A stretch of DNA of 64,000 nucleotides from Paratinospora sagittata (taxonomy: Eukaryota; Streptophyta; Magnoliopsida; Ranunculales; Menispermaceae): the NCBI GenBank assembly GCA_035771175.1, contig CM069607.1:17430001-17494000 (forward strand), read 5' to 3'. Positions 1 to 10,743 of this stretch are shown here, in pieces. Position numbers and translations under genes: made by a program. The notes beneath the pieces were generated by a model. That model made no database searches. It was not told where the DNA came from and saw only the letters and a list, made by a program, of their open reading frames with translations. The stretch's first letter is position 1. Every line of letters starts with the position of its first letter.

Positions 1-370
1 TAGTCGGTGGCGATCTTGATCAGAGGTTTAGTCTAAGAGATATAACCTCTCAAACAAAGCTGGTCGGAAAGTCTGGATTTCTCGCATCATTTCGCTCAAA
101 CTTATAGATCTCCATAATCTACCGTTGGATGGATATAAAATTTGGGTACGTAGTGTACAACTGATATTTATGCATTCTGTACGGTGACGATTTTTATTAG
201 ATGTTTTTTCTGAGAGATATAACCTCTGAAACAAAGCAGGTCGGAAAGTCTGGATTTCTCATGCCGTTTTGCTCAAACTTATATATCTCCTCAATCTACC
301 GTTGGATGGATATCAAATTTGGGTATGTAGTTTATAACTGATACTTATGTATTCTGACGGTGGAGATGTT
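1..370. repeat. 177-bp tandem duplication within the LTR
   Basis: The word GAGATATAACCTCT occurs at 37 and again at 214. The following 150 bases (GTCGGAAAGTCTGGATTTCTC, then CTACCGTTGGATGGATAT) repeat with small changes. The period is 177 bp and about two copies are visible. Confidence 0.8.
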
Positions 371-2268
371 TATACATTTAGTATTTTGTGTGATATAGTC
401 ATCTGAGTTTTGAGTATTTGCAGCAGGAAAGGAGAAATTGTCTGATTAGAGACTTGTTCATCAAATATTCTTATCTTTTCGGTCCACCGTTGGATTGGGC
501 TGATATTTGGACAGAAGGTTTGTTTCTTCATATACTTCAATCTGTACGGTTGATTTTGTGATTACACAATTCTGTTGGTATATTGATACATCTGAACAGA
601 ATAGTAAATGAAGAATTGGTAGGGTTGCTTGTATTAGACCTAAATTTAGAATATGAACTTAGACCTTTCCCAATAGCTTGCATGTCAACTATGTTGACCT
701 AGTTGCCATTGTTGATGAACCCATGATGCAAAATCAGTGATATACATGGCTGAACATGGTGACCTAGTGTAAATCGACAATATGACCTAAGTATGAAAAA
801 TTTTATATTTTAGGGCTTTTGATGCTTTTGGCCTAGAATCATTGAATTGATGCAACTTATGTTTAATTAAGCATGATTAGGGTTGATTATGCTACTGATT
901 TGGTGGTTGTGACCATATCATGGGTTAGGCCTACTTGTGATCAAGTGACCCAATTTGGGCATGTTTATGCCTAAGGAATTGAAAATCAGTATTTTTGATT
1001 AATAGAATGGTTTATGAATGAGAACTATGCATTAGAGGCCTAAGTCATGTGATTTGAGTTGAATGATGGGATTAGATGGGATTTAGGCCTATTGTTTATA
1101 TGTGGGCTGATTTGGGGTTGATGTGTAATGTCTATGTGATTGAGTATAAAAATTGATGTATGGTAGGATATTGATGTATGTTTCAGGATCTTGATTGGGT
1201 TGATTCGGTTTGGTGGTCGTGTGTGGTTAAATACTCTCGCGAGGCTTGGTTGTGAGTAGACTTCATTTATGATTATATCTTTTATGTCATCATATCACTT
1301 ATATATTGTATGTTGAAAGCATGAATGTGTTCTAATGTTTTGAATGATGCATTGATTTGAGAAAACCTTATGACTTTGGTTGGGCCCATCTATCTGGCTA
1401 ATAGGGGGACTTAACCTTGTCATAGGAGGGTTTTAGGAAAGAAAGAGAATGGGGTCATCGGTTCGGTAAAATAGACGTGCACTAGTAACCCCAAATAAAC
1501 ATGATTGGGGTCAACGGTACGGTGAAATAGACGTGCACTAGTAACCCAATGCATGTGGAATGTGGATCCAAATTGATAAGCTTTTACTTGCATCGAACTT
1601 ATTATATATGTTTGATATCTATATGTTATGAGCTTTTAATCATGCTACACATTGATATGCATACATGATATTTATTGATGAGTATTGATAGCATATTTGA
1701 ATTCTATTCACTGGGCACCGTTGGCTCACCCTCATTTTCCTCTTTCAGGTCCTTCTGTTCCGAATAAGGGCAAAGGAGTAGTTATATCTTGAGGGCCTTG
1801 CCTGCGAGAGAATCCAAAGCCTCGATGTGAGTTGAGAGGCATTTTGATTGAACTGTATTTTAAATTATGAAGTATTATATTTTGGATTATGTAATTATAA
1901 TACTTACCACATTGTAGTATGGGTGAGTTGGGACTTGTTAGATAGACCATGTGGGCATATGACGGTTTTTATTTTTACCCACAATTTTGGACTTTATGTG
2001 TATGCCAATTTTAATGGACTGTAGGGATTATGATTTTATTTATGGTTCATTTTTATGGATTATCTATTGTCTTGGATGATTAATACGGTGGGTAGTTTTG
2101 TTTAGTACCTTTTGATATTATGTCGTTGTTTGAAATAAGGCTCGTAGGGTCTCAACCACCTCACGGGAGTTGGGGAGTGGTCGGAGATGCCTACGCCAGG
2201 CGTCCCGTCCAGGCATTCCGCATGCCATTCCCTGCGGGGTTGGTGGTCCGGGGCGCGGGGTCGCCACA
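1..2268 (+). mobile_element. Tekay-type LTR (family T), 3' part; left end outside window
   Basis: This non-coding stretch shares long blocks with the LTR at 14569-17376, for example the parts around 680-840 and 15740-15900 (TGTTGACCTAGT, then GCATGGCTGA-like, then GACCTAAGTA-like words). It carries the LTR landmark of a CACTGGGC...GGCTCACCC block followed by a TTTCAGG site near 1710-1750. It ends in GGGGTCGCCACA, the same end as the LTR at 61235. The sequence from 2269 onward (AGGAAGGTC) is the uninterrupted pol sequence of element A-1, matching A-3 near 30650. The LTR therefore looks inserted into A-1. It is a solo LTR or the 3' LTR of an element to the left; I cannot tell which. Confidence 0.7.
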
Positions 2269-2790
2269 AGGAAGGTCATTTGGAAAAACTGTTGGGAATT
2301 CAAATATAACCAAGATGTCGTGTACCTCGAGGGGGTACAATGATGGTGATTCATTGAGGAGTGCAACAGTCGAGTTGCGTATCCATTTTCTTATTCCCTG
2401 AATCTTGACAAACTCCCCAGTAGGCAAGGATAACTGAACTTGCTTCTTCAAACAATCGATCTTTGCATTTAGAGGTGCGAACCAGTCCATGCAGAGGATG
2501 ATGTCAAAGTCTTCAATGTTCATCACAAAAAGATCTTCATAAATTATCTGTTTTGACATTCGAAGTTCACATCAAGAACACTTCAATGTCACGTCAGTAC
2601 CAGATCCTAATGGTGATGAGACATAGATTGTGACGTCTGTGGGTTCAGGATGCAACCCTAAATGCCTTACCAATGCAGAAGATATAAAAGAATGCGTAGC
2701 ACCCAAATCAAACAAGACATGCACCATTGTATTGAACAAGAAAAATGTACCTTCGACTACATTGTTATTCATGAGGGGTTGTTGAGCGAT
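2269..2790 (-). pseudogene. pol fragment: aspartic protease, element A-1
   Basis: The reverse strand encodes a retropepsin-like domain. It reads FLFNTMVHVLFDLGATHSF, then HPEPTDVT, then VMNIEDFDIILCMDW. The catalytic triplet normally read as DSG is DLG here, so the enzyme is probably inactive. In known Ty3/gypsy elements this domain cleaves Gag-Pol inside the virus-like particle. The frame shifts near 2560, and a linker reading PTVFPNDLP leads toward the reverse transcriptase. That linker is cut at 2268, where the inserted LTR begins. RT, RNase H and integrase of this copy are outside the window. Confidence 0.75.
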
Positions 2791-4082
2791 GGCAAACGCT
2801 CTGCCCTGTTGCCGTTTCCCCTAGTTCTGCTGGTTCTGCCTGGGTTGGGCATTAGTAGCAGGTGAGGCTTGTTGGACTGGAACAAAGGGAACTGGTTGCC
2901 GTAGTTGCTGAGGGTGGGAATAGACATTTCTTACATGGCCCTGCTGGCCGCAGTTGAATCACGTCAGCCTCTGCTACTGAGGTGCCTGCTAATGGTTCTG
3001 CTTCCCATGCTGATTGTGGTGCTTTTAACCACCACTCTTGCCATTGCCATTACGACGACCATCCCTTCCGTTGCGGCTACCTCTATTACGATTATGAAAA
3101 CCCTGCTGGTCAGGGTTAGAGGTTTCTGCCGTAAGTGTCGCTGCCTCATGTTTTTGTACAGGGGCTGAGAGGGATGGGTTTTGACTATAGTAGGGCTTTT
3201 TCTTGTTGTCTTGCTAAGTGCCCTGTTGGAAAAATGTTGTAGGCTGTTTTCCCTTGTTCATTCTCTGCTCCTGCTCAATTTTTTCTTGATTAAAGCTCGT
3301 GGCCTTGTCGACAACCTCTCTATAATTCTTGAGATCCAAAATCGATAGGGCTTGTCAGATGTCAAGACGAAGGCCATTATAAAATTTCTCGACCTTATCT
3401 TGCTCCGTTGAGATGGTGGAGAGATAATAGACCGATAATTCCTTGAACTTGACAACATACTCGCGAAATGTCATGCTGCCTTGGTACAACTTGGCGAACT
3501 CCTGGCACTACTGCTTTTTTACTGCGCTAGGGAAGTACTCGCCGATGAACAATGACTCAAACTCTTGCCTAGTCATGTCGGTGGTACTGAACCCTTGGGT
3601 TTTCCTTCACCGTTATCCACCATGTGTTAGCTCCACCAACAAGTTGGTAAGAAGCTAGTGGAATCTTCGAAACCTCTTTGACTCCCATAGCCAAGAGAGC
3701 CTTCTTCGACTCATTGAGCCATTTCTGAGCTTCATCCGCATCAATGGTGCCCGCAAAGGTAAGGGGCTGTAGCCTCTTGTACTTTGTAATCTGGTCAGTT
3801 TGAGTCTCCGACCCAGATTTAACAGGTGCCTGCACAGTGATCATCTGGTTGGCTGCTGTCTCACGGACGACCATCTGAACTGTCGAATCCGACGAAAAAG
3901 TGTTCCATGCCCGGAGGCATGACAAAGGGTGTGGGTTGCGGCACTGCTTGCCCAGAAGTAGTGGCAGTGTCTGGTGTGACCTGCTCTGTCGTCGTCGGAG
4001 GTGGTTCTTGATTCTGAATCTCAGAAGGTGCCTCCTCTGCTAGACGGACAGTGCACGACCTTCCTCTCTTCCTGGTTTGCAT
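2791..4082 (-). pseudogene. gag pseudogene, element A-1
   Basis: The start chosen is the minus-strand ATG at 4082 (MQTRKRGRSCTV), because A-3 has the same start at 32424 and a pyrimidine-CAG site lies just upstream in both. The capsid-type core is recognisable near 3600-3830: ITKYKRLQPLTFAGTIDADE, then IPLASYQLVGGANTWW, as in the retrotransposon gag family. A zinc-knuckle remnant near 2930-2970 reads FNCGQQGHVRNVY. Its first cysteine is F, following a stop codon, and its last cysteine is Y. Several frameshifts and stops break the frame. Gag would form the particle and package the RNA. Confidence 0.8.
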
Positions 4083-4479
4083 TTTCTCACTGGCAAGGAG
4101 AAGATAAAACCATGTTTTAGGAATCGTAGCCAAGTATAGTATTATGATATTCTTAGCAAAAAGTTCGAGAGTTCAATCTAAAACCACCTATTTTTCTAGG
4201 TATGGTGTAAGGTTTTTGTTGAGGAATCAAAAAATCTTATGTGCCTTGTATGTTTTGCCATGATGTAAAACAAGGTTAGAGTGTTTATATAATAAGTATA
4301 AAACTTTGCAAGTATTTCAAATATTTTGGTTCATGTTTTTGTGAACATACATATATTTTTGAAAATTCATACGAGTTATAAAGGTTATAAGATTTGCCTC
4401 GGTAAATATCTTAATCTAACGTTCTATCGCATCCTTATATGTTTAAACTCTTTCGCTTAGTTTTTTGACTATTATCCAT

Positions 4480-4760
4480 GTTCGTGTGTCCCATACCACA
4501 TGAATTTAGTAATAAAGGGTTCAATCAAGTTAAGTTGTAAGAACACGGTCTCTACAAAACATCGGTTGGAGAAGAGTTCACTAATAGTATCGTCCAAGTT
4601 TACTCATCCCATACCGTGTAAACTTAGTGATAATGCTAGTAATTCAGCTTTTTCCAGATGTTTTTTCACACAAGGTCGTGAGTTTTCTTACTTCCAAGTT
4701 TTATTTAGTATCTTTCAATTTTGTTGTGTCCCATACCACTCCAAAGTTAGTGATACAAAA
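4480..4760 (-). repeat. Three spaced copies of a TATGGGA motif in the ORFA-gag spacer, A-1
   Basis: On the plus strand TCCCATACC occurs at 4489, 4607 and 4729, that is every 118-122 bp, each followed by a related word ending TTAGT(A/G)ATA. In the element sense this reads TATGGGA preceded by TATCACTAA-like words. The same spacing is found in A-3 and B. Confidence 0.75.
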
Positions 4761-4935
4761 GAAAAAAAATGGTTGTAAGTCGGCCCACCAATCATAGTCT
4801 CAAACAAACATTTCCTTCATAAAAAGAAAATAGTTACAATGCCAGTAATCATTCCTAATTTTCCCGCCTCCTACTGCTCCTCCTAGACCTTCTGTTAGTT
4901 ATAGAACAACTACCATAAGAACGTTGAGAAGTTAT

Positions 4936-6406
4936 TCACTGTTCTTCGAAGTTTTGCATACGTGTTAACAAAGTATTCCGGGTCTCCTCCATCCGAGGAA
5001 AACTAGACATTATCACATTTAACTGGTTAAATGGGTTAGTCGGTTGTCCCATTGATGGTCGATAGGTTGTCTGTCCCATAGGTGGAGGGTAGACTGTAGG
5101 CATTAGTGGAAAATGTTGGTTGTATGGTTGATTCATAGGTGGATGGTAGTTAGTTTGATTATATGAGGACTCCCTAACTGAGACCTCTTGGACGGTTGGA
5201 TATGCCTAAGTCGAACAATTTTGAAAGAGTGGACTCATCGGGATATCTTGTCTTCCAAAGTCTGGTGCCGTCCAATGCTGTTCCTGTTGGTTCACAGGAA
5301 ATTGTGGAACTGGCTGATAGGGTACCTTAGGAGTTGGAAACTTTGGTATGCTGTATTTCCATGAGTTGGGAGGTTCCAGTAAGGTGGATTTTTTGGAGCT
5401 CCCCGTCCATCCTAATTTGTTTGAGGTTGCCAAAAAGATCCTCCTCGGAGCATAGATGATCGGGTTGACCATTATTCAGGGCTGGGTTTGTTGTAGTGTT
5501 TTGGTTTGGCTCGTTCATTGGTGCTTCCCTAATAGGAATCTTGCGTCGACTATTTCGTTGACAACGTCCATTGTTATCTTTAGCTCTTCCAATATTTTCC
5601 CCCGAAGTCGCGCCAAATAACTCTTCGTCAGTCACCCCTCCCCTTGAGACGAAAGTCTTTATGATGGAGGATATTGTAACAACATTAGTGATCATTTTCA
5701 AAAATTTATCAAAAGTATTGATGTTTGCCTCCCAAAACATCCTCATGATCAAGACTCCGTAGCCAAGGAGTTTCTTCTTTGTAGGGTTTTGAATCACCCG
5801 CAACATTTGCTGGATGATAATGTGAGGTAGGGAGACAGAGATTCTTTTTTCTAAACAGTATAACACAAGAAGTTGAGCTCTTGTCATGGATCCTCTAGTC
5901 ACCATTTTCGGCAAGATGTTGCCGAATATGATCTTCCCAAGGTCGGCAAGAGGTGGTTTAAGGAGATTATTTGGGAGGTGGGCGTACGTCAATTGGGTGT
6001 ACGGCTTGTCGGAGAGGAAATTGAACAACTATTCTTTGGATTCCGCAATCTCTGCAACCGTCTGTGGTTCGTGTGGATTAATGATCTTGTCTCCTATTGG
6101 GATTTCAATAAGTCGTGAAATAGTTTCGACGCTGATGGAAATCTTTACTCCCTTGATCATTGTCTCTAAGACATGTCTGATCCCATCTTCTTGAAGTCCC
6201 ACGTATTTCATAGATTCGTAAAATGACTTCACCAAGTTGAAGGAGACGTAACCCTCAAGTTTTGTTATATTTAACCACCCCAGCTTTGAGAGTTTGTCAT
6301 GAAGGATAGGCAGAGGCGAAGATCTCTATTGTCGATTGAAAAGTTCTGTAAGTCTTGTGGAAATCGGTTCTTGACTACTAGAAGTTGTTCCTTCACTTGA
6401 GACCAT
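4936..6406 (-). pseudogene. ORFA, extra 5' ORF upstream of gag (putative plant transposon protein domain), A-1
   Basis: The start is the minus-strand ATG at 6406 (MVSSEG), matching MASNEG in A-2 and MVSSEG in A-3. The N-terminal half is globular. It includes KLGWLNITKLEGYVSFNL, then VKISISVETISRLIEIPIG, then SRAQLLVLYCLEK-like and SLPHIIIQQMLRV blocks. It resembles the domain annotated in plants as putative plant transposon protein or Athila-type ORF1; that assignment is from memory and unverified. The C-terminal half is rich in P, Q, N and M with repeated MGQ(P/S) units. An early stop and at least two frameshifts break it. The function is unknown. Its position between PBS and gag is unusual for a chromovirus. 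Confidence 0.7.
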
Positions 6407-6409
6407 TAT

Positions 6410-6737
6410 CTTGCTGAAAGAAAGATAACACTTGTGAAATATACAAAATATATTCCTAACATTTTTAAGATTTATGTCTTGTCCGTTGGACAATATTTTT
6501 TATTTTTCTTCTTGATGTTTATGCCATCAATGAATCCAAATTTTTTCATTGGCAACAAGTTATATATATATATATATATATATCTCATATATACATATAT
6601 ATAGTTATGATTTATGAAAACTATATATATATATATAAATCTAAACTATATAAAAACTATATAGTTCTAAGGATATATATATATCTAATATAATTTTCTT
6701 CTTCTAATTGGTGGACTTGGGCGGGACGTGGACCTTT
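6410..6737. repeat. Leader between PBS and ORFA with (TA)n tracts, A-1
   Basis: This non-coding leader has long TA tracts at about 6562-6690, in the same place as TA tracts of A-2 (19755-19800) and A-3 (34940-35290). A pyrimidine-CAG acceptor-like site (minus strand, AG at 6415-6414) lies 8 nt before the ORFA start. Confidence 0.75.
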
Positions 6738-6990
6738 CTCTTTGATACCATTTAATGTTTAATGGTCATCACTGACACTCACGCGTGTTCAACGATCGTG
6801 ACTTTGCACATGAGCGTACCTCAGAAAAAGTTTTACAGCCAGCCTCTCGACTGCACCAACCACACTGGTGGCAAGCCAATGTGGACATGTCAAGGTACGT
6901 AAGAGCTGGTGCTTCGCCACCCTCACATCATGAGAACCCTTGTTTATGCGTTGAATTCGTCCTCTCAAAACCTTCTCTGATACTATTTAA
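6738..6990 (-). other. Duplicated primer-binding-site region with ~235-bp insert, A-1
   Basis: CTTTGATACCATTTAATG at 6739-6756 and CTCTGATACTATTTAATG at 6975-6992 both resemble the tRNA-iMet PBS plus the LTR edge (sense TGGTATCAGAGC). Intact copies have only one. The insert between them starts TGTTTAATGG and has no recognised source. Confidence 0.55.
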
Positions 6991-8060
6991 TGTCACAGCC
7001 CTCCCGGACGCGCATAAACAGGCGGAACACTCACAGGCGAGGCGTGAATGCATTATAACAATAACCAAGTGCGCAGGAACACAATTGAGTACAAAGCTGA
7101 TTATATTAATATCATAATGTATTTTTGTACAAAATATGATTGAGGGAACATCCTCCCAAAATCCCCCTATAATTAACAAGGGTTACAAAATGTGGGTCCA
7201 AAAACCTCTACCCAGTCCACCCTAAACTCCTGAGAAAAATTGGATAACAACAGGATGGGCTATTGCCAGTGGGTAAAATAGTTCGTGAATATAAAAATTA
7301 ATAAAGGGAAATTCATAATCAAATATCACATAAACACAACAAGCATCATAAACAGTACAACATGTATGTATGCATGACACCGTCTCGTAATGGTTCCATG
7401 ATTGTACGACGCCCTGAGTTCACGTACAGATGCCCATCCCTAGGTAAACCCGGGTTCTCATTGTATGTCCATCCTCAAGGTCGTCGCCCTGGATTCACGT
7501 GCAGATCTCCATCCCCAGGTAAACCTGGGTTCTCATTCTACACCCCTCTCCAGGAAAATATCAAGAATAGTGAGCATTGCTTCTAACTATTTTGTGGATC
7601 ATGAACCACTTACGTACCTAGGTGATGCTTACGTATGATGCCAATACATGAGCAGGTCCGATCTTTACTAATATTAGACAGGATTTGGCAACGTCTGGTG
7701 ATTCTTTTCAGGTCGGTATCACCACGTATAAAGATAAGATGTTCAATATCACTTGTGCAGGCTAATAGCTTTCAAATAAGACAAACCAGATCAGTCTCCA
7801 ATTGAGAGGTGGGACACGAGGTCCACTTAAATACCAATAGTCTAGAGCAACACGCTGCCTCCTGTTCACTATTTAAGTTTACTGAGGACAAGACTAAGTC
7901 TGGTTGAGTCAGATTGACCAATAATTCGACATAGTAACAGTGTAATACATGAACTCCAAATATACAGACATAAGTATGACAGACATGAACATTATACGCA
8001 ATAATGCCGTGTAAATGAATGTAAACTTTAATAAAAGTTATAAGACACATAAACCTATGT
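6991..8060 (-). mobile_element. Family A LTR (5' LTR of A-1), truncated
   Basis: It begins TGTCACAGCCC on the plus strand and matches the other A LTRs up to AAACCTATGT at 8060. The last ~300 bp present elsewhere (GTTTCGTTCC... to TATTACA) are missing and AT-rich DNA follows. Short open frames inside it are not genes. Confidence 0.8.
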
Positions 8061-8116
8061 AAACTTTGATTATGTTTTTTTCTTTCATTTTCTAAACTCT
8101 TAATTATAAATATATA

Positions 8117-8147
<31 letters not shown>

Positions 8148-8553
8148 AATATATTTTCTAATTATATACTCTCTTGAATCTTAATTATATTTTGTTTTTT
8201 GTCATTTTATACTCTAATTATATAGTATATAAACTCTAATTAAGAAATAGACTATGTATTTGGATTATTTGTCTTATTTAATTTATCTTAAATGTGTGTT
8301 GATTCATTCTAATCACTAAAATGAGTGAGTTTATATATATAGTTGGATAATGTATTTATTTCATAATTGCAGCCCAACCCATGTTATTATAATTTAGTTA
8401 AATTTATTATATATTTATATCTAGCTCTACATACTTTTAGAGAGTATACTTAATAAAGCATACTTGGTAAAGTTTTTTTATTTTTATTTTTTAGAAAGTA
8501 TACTTAACAAAGTTGAAATGCAGCAAAATAAAAACGATATAATGTAATATAAA

Positions 8554-8596
<43 letters not shown>

Positions 8597-9069
8597 CTTA
8601 GTTTATTGTATGTACTCTTTTTTTGTATTATATACTTAATTGAACATACTCTTAATAATGTATATATAATACAAATACGCACCCTTAATTATATAACACT
8701 ATTGACTTATTTAAATACATATTACACACACTTTATATATTCTAAATTGGAATAACTAATAACACACTTGATTATATTTTTTTTTTATCATTTTGTAAAC
8801 TCTTATATATATATGTGTGTGTGTGTGCGCGTGCGTGTGTGTGGATATATGTATGTATGTAGTATATTTGTTTTTGACACAATGTATGTAGTATGTATTA
8901 TATATAATATATATGCTTCAATTATATAACACAATCTTAATTATGTTTTGTTTTTTCATTTTAAATACTTTTAATTACACGTACACACACATATATGTCA
9001 ATGTCTACGTATAATTTGTAATTAAGAGTATATTACACATACACATGTGTTTATTTTATAATAAATATA
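8061..9069. repeat. AT-rich DNA with (TG)n, (TA)n and a diffuse repeated block
   Basis: There is no gene. TG tracts lie at 8118-8138 and 8815-8842, and a TA tract at about 8560-8592. A word of the type TTTTGTTTTTTGTCATTTT plus ACTC-TTAATTA recurs near 8075, 8195, 8775 and 8945. This suggests an old low-copy repeat expanded by microsatellites. Confidence 0.6.
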
Positions 9070-10251
9070 AAATATGTCACACCCCGCCTGGACGCGCCTA
9101 AATCGGCAGAATACTTACGGACGGGGCGCGAATGCATTATATCAATAACCGAGTGTGCAGGAACACAATTAAGTACAAGTCTGATTTTATTAATTTCAGA
9201 ATATATTTTTGTACATGAAATAGTATAGGGAACATCCTCCCAAAACTCCCAATGAATAAACAAAGGGGTACAAAATGTGGGCCCAAAAACCTCCACCCAG
9301 TCCATCCTAATTTCCTGAGAAAAATTAGATAACAACGGGGTGAGCTACACGCCCAGTGGGTAAAATAGTTCGTGAATATGACAATTTATAAAGTAAACTT
9401 CATAATCAAATATCATAAATACACATCAGAGCATTATAATCAATACAACATCTATGTATGCATGACACCGTCTCTTAATGGTTCCATGATTGTATATCGC
9501 CTAAGTTCACGTATAGATGTTCCTCCTCAAGAGTAGCTGTGTTCTTATTGTACGTCCCTCCTCAGGAAGGACGCCTTGGATTCACGTATAGATTTTCCTC
9601 CCCAAGTAAACCTAGGTTCTTATTGTACATCCCTCTCCAGAGAAATATCAATAATAGTGAGCATTGCTTCTAACTATTTTGTGGATCATAAACCACTTAC
9701 GTCCCTAGGTGGTGTTTATGTACGATGGCAATGCATGAACAGGTCCTGGTCTCTACTAACATTAGACAAGATTTGGCAACGTCTGGTGATTCTTATCAGG
9801 TCAGTATCACCAATATTAATTGTACAAGTTGATAACTTTCTAATAAGACCAACCAGATCAGTTTTCAGCTTGAGAGGTGAGACACGAGGTCTACTTAAAT
9901 ACCAATCGTCTAGAGCAGCACGCTGCCTCCCATTCACTATTTAAAGTTATTGAGGACAAGACTGAGTCTGGTTGAGCCAGATTGATCACTAATCTGGCAT
10001 CGCAATAGTGTAATACGTGAACCCCAAATATACAGGCATAAGTATGACATGTATGAACATTATACGCAATAATGCAGTGTAAATGAATAGTAGACATAAT
10101 GATAAATGAATGTAAACTTTAATAAAAGTCATAAGACACGCAAACCTATGTTTCGTTCCCCACCTTCAGATAATAACTCCTTCGAGAACTGGTGCCTTCC
10201 CCCTGGCAGAATCACGTTGCACCCCGAAGAGAGTCTCGTGGAGAGAGTCTC

Positions 10252-10296
<45 letters not shown>

Positions 10297-10443
10297 ATTT
10301 TCCAACAAAAGGAGAGAGTTGGATTGGTGTGAAAATGAGGGAGGGTGGGGGAGGAAAAAAGGATTCCCGAATGTTCAGGCACCCTGCCTGAAGTTTAAAA
10401 TATATATATATTTTTGTGTGCAATCCTAGGGTACTACAAAATA
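9070..10443 (-). mobile_element. Solo LTR of family A with TSD AAATA
   Basis: The LTR runs from TGTCACACCCC at 9075 to GGTACTACA at 10438 (1364 bp). The five bases AAATA precede it (9070-9074) and follow it (10439-10443), so this is a clean insertion later reduced by LTR-LTR recombination. The orientation is given as minus because the full element with these ends (A-3) is transcribed on the minus strand. Confidence 0.9.
10252..10292. repeat. (GA)n microsatellite in the solo LTR
   Basis: An uninterrupted AG run of about 35 bp occupies the place where other A LTRs have short GAGAG blocks (for example 36540-36560). It is an expansion specific to this copy. Confidence 0.85.
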
Positions 10444-10451
10444 TTCACACG

Positions 10452-10743
10452 TGTATGTATAATCGGGCCTAAGACCGGGCCTTTGGACCGGGTGAGCGCA
10501 TAGTTACTCATCATGTGAGAGCATAGTTACCCATCATGTGAGGTGATGATCTTTTGATGTAAACCTCCTATAAATATGAGAGAGATCATGAAGAGAAGTT
10601 GTAAGATATGGTATAGAGAAAATGAGAAGAGAAAGAGGAATGGAGAAAAAATGAAGAAATGAGTTGTAGAAATGATAAAAAATGGAGAATGAAATCTAAC
10701 ATTTTTCTTTGGGCATTCTTTGATTATTGTGATTCAGTTTACA
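10452..10743 (+). mobile_element. Ty1/copia-type LTR (292 bp)
   Basis: It starts TGTATGTATAATCGG and ends TTCAGTTTACA. It is followed at once by ACACGTTATCAGAATG, which resembles the copia leader/PBS with the ACGTTATCAG core. It contains CTATAAATATGAG near 10570 as a likely TATA box. It differs from the LTR at 23005. Confidence 0.65.

Larger units (their letters stand above)
2269..8060 (-). mobile_element. Family A element copy A-1, truncated at both ends
   Basis: Read on the minus strand, the order is a truncated 5' LTR (8060-6991), a degraded primer-binding site, an AT-rich leader, ORFA (6406-4936), a spacer with three repeated motifs, gag (4082 downward) and the protease part of pol. The element stops at 2268 where a T-type LTR is inserted. 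Every block has a direct counterpart in element A-3 at 25931-36752. The rest of pol and the 3' LTR would lie left of the window. Confidence 0.85.

Noticed and set aside
7362..7586. Small frames in family A LTRs (RPEFTYRCPS, GFSLYVPP)
   Set aside because: They recur in every LTR copy as translations of the ~90-bp internal repeat and are broken differently in each.
10106..10429. Open frame with an RE repeat protein
   Set aside because: It is a translation of the GA microsatellite in a solo LTR; other LTR copies do not keep the frame.
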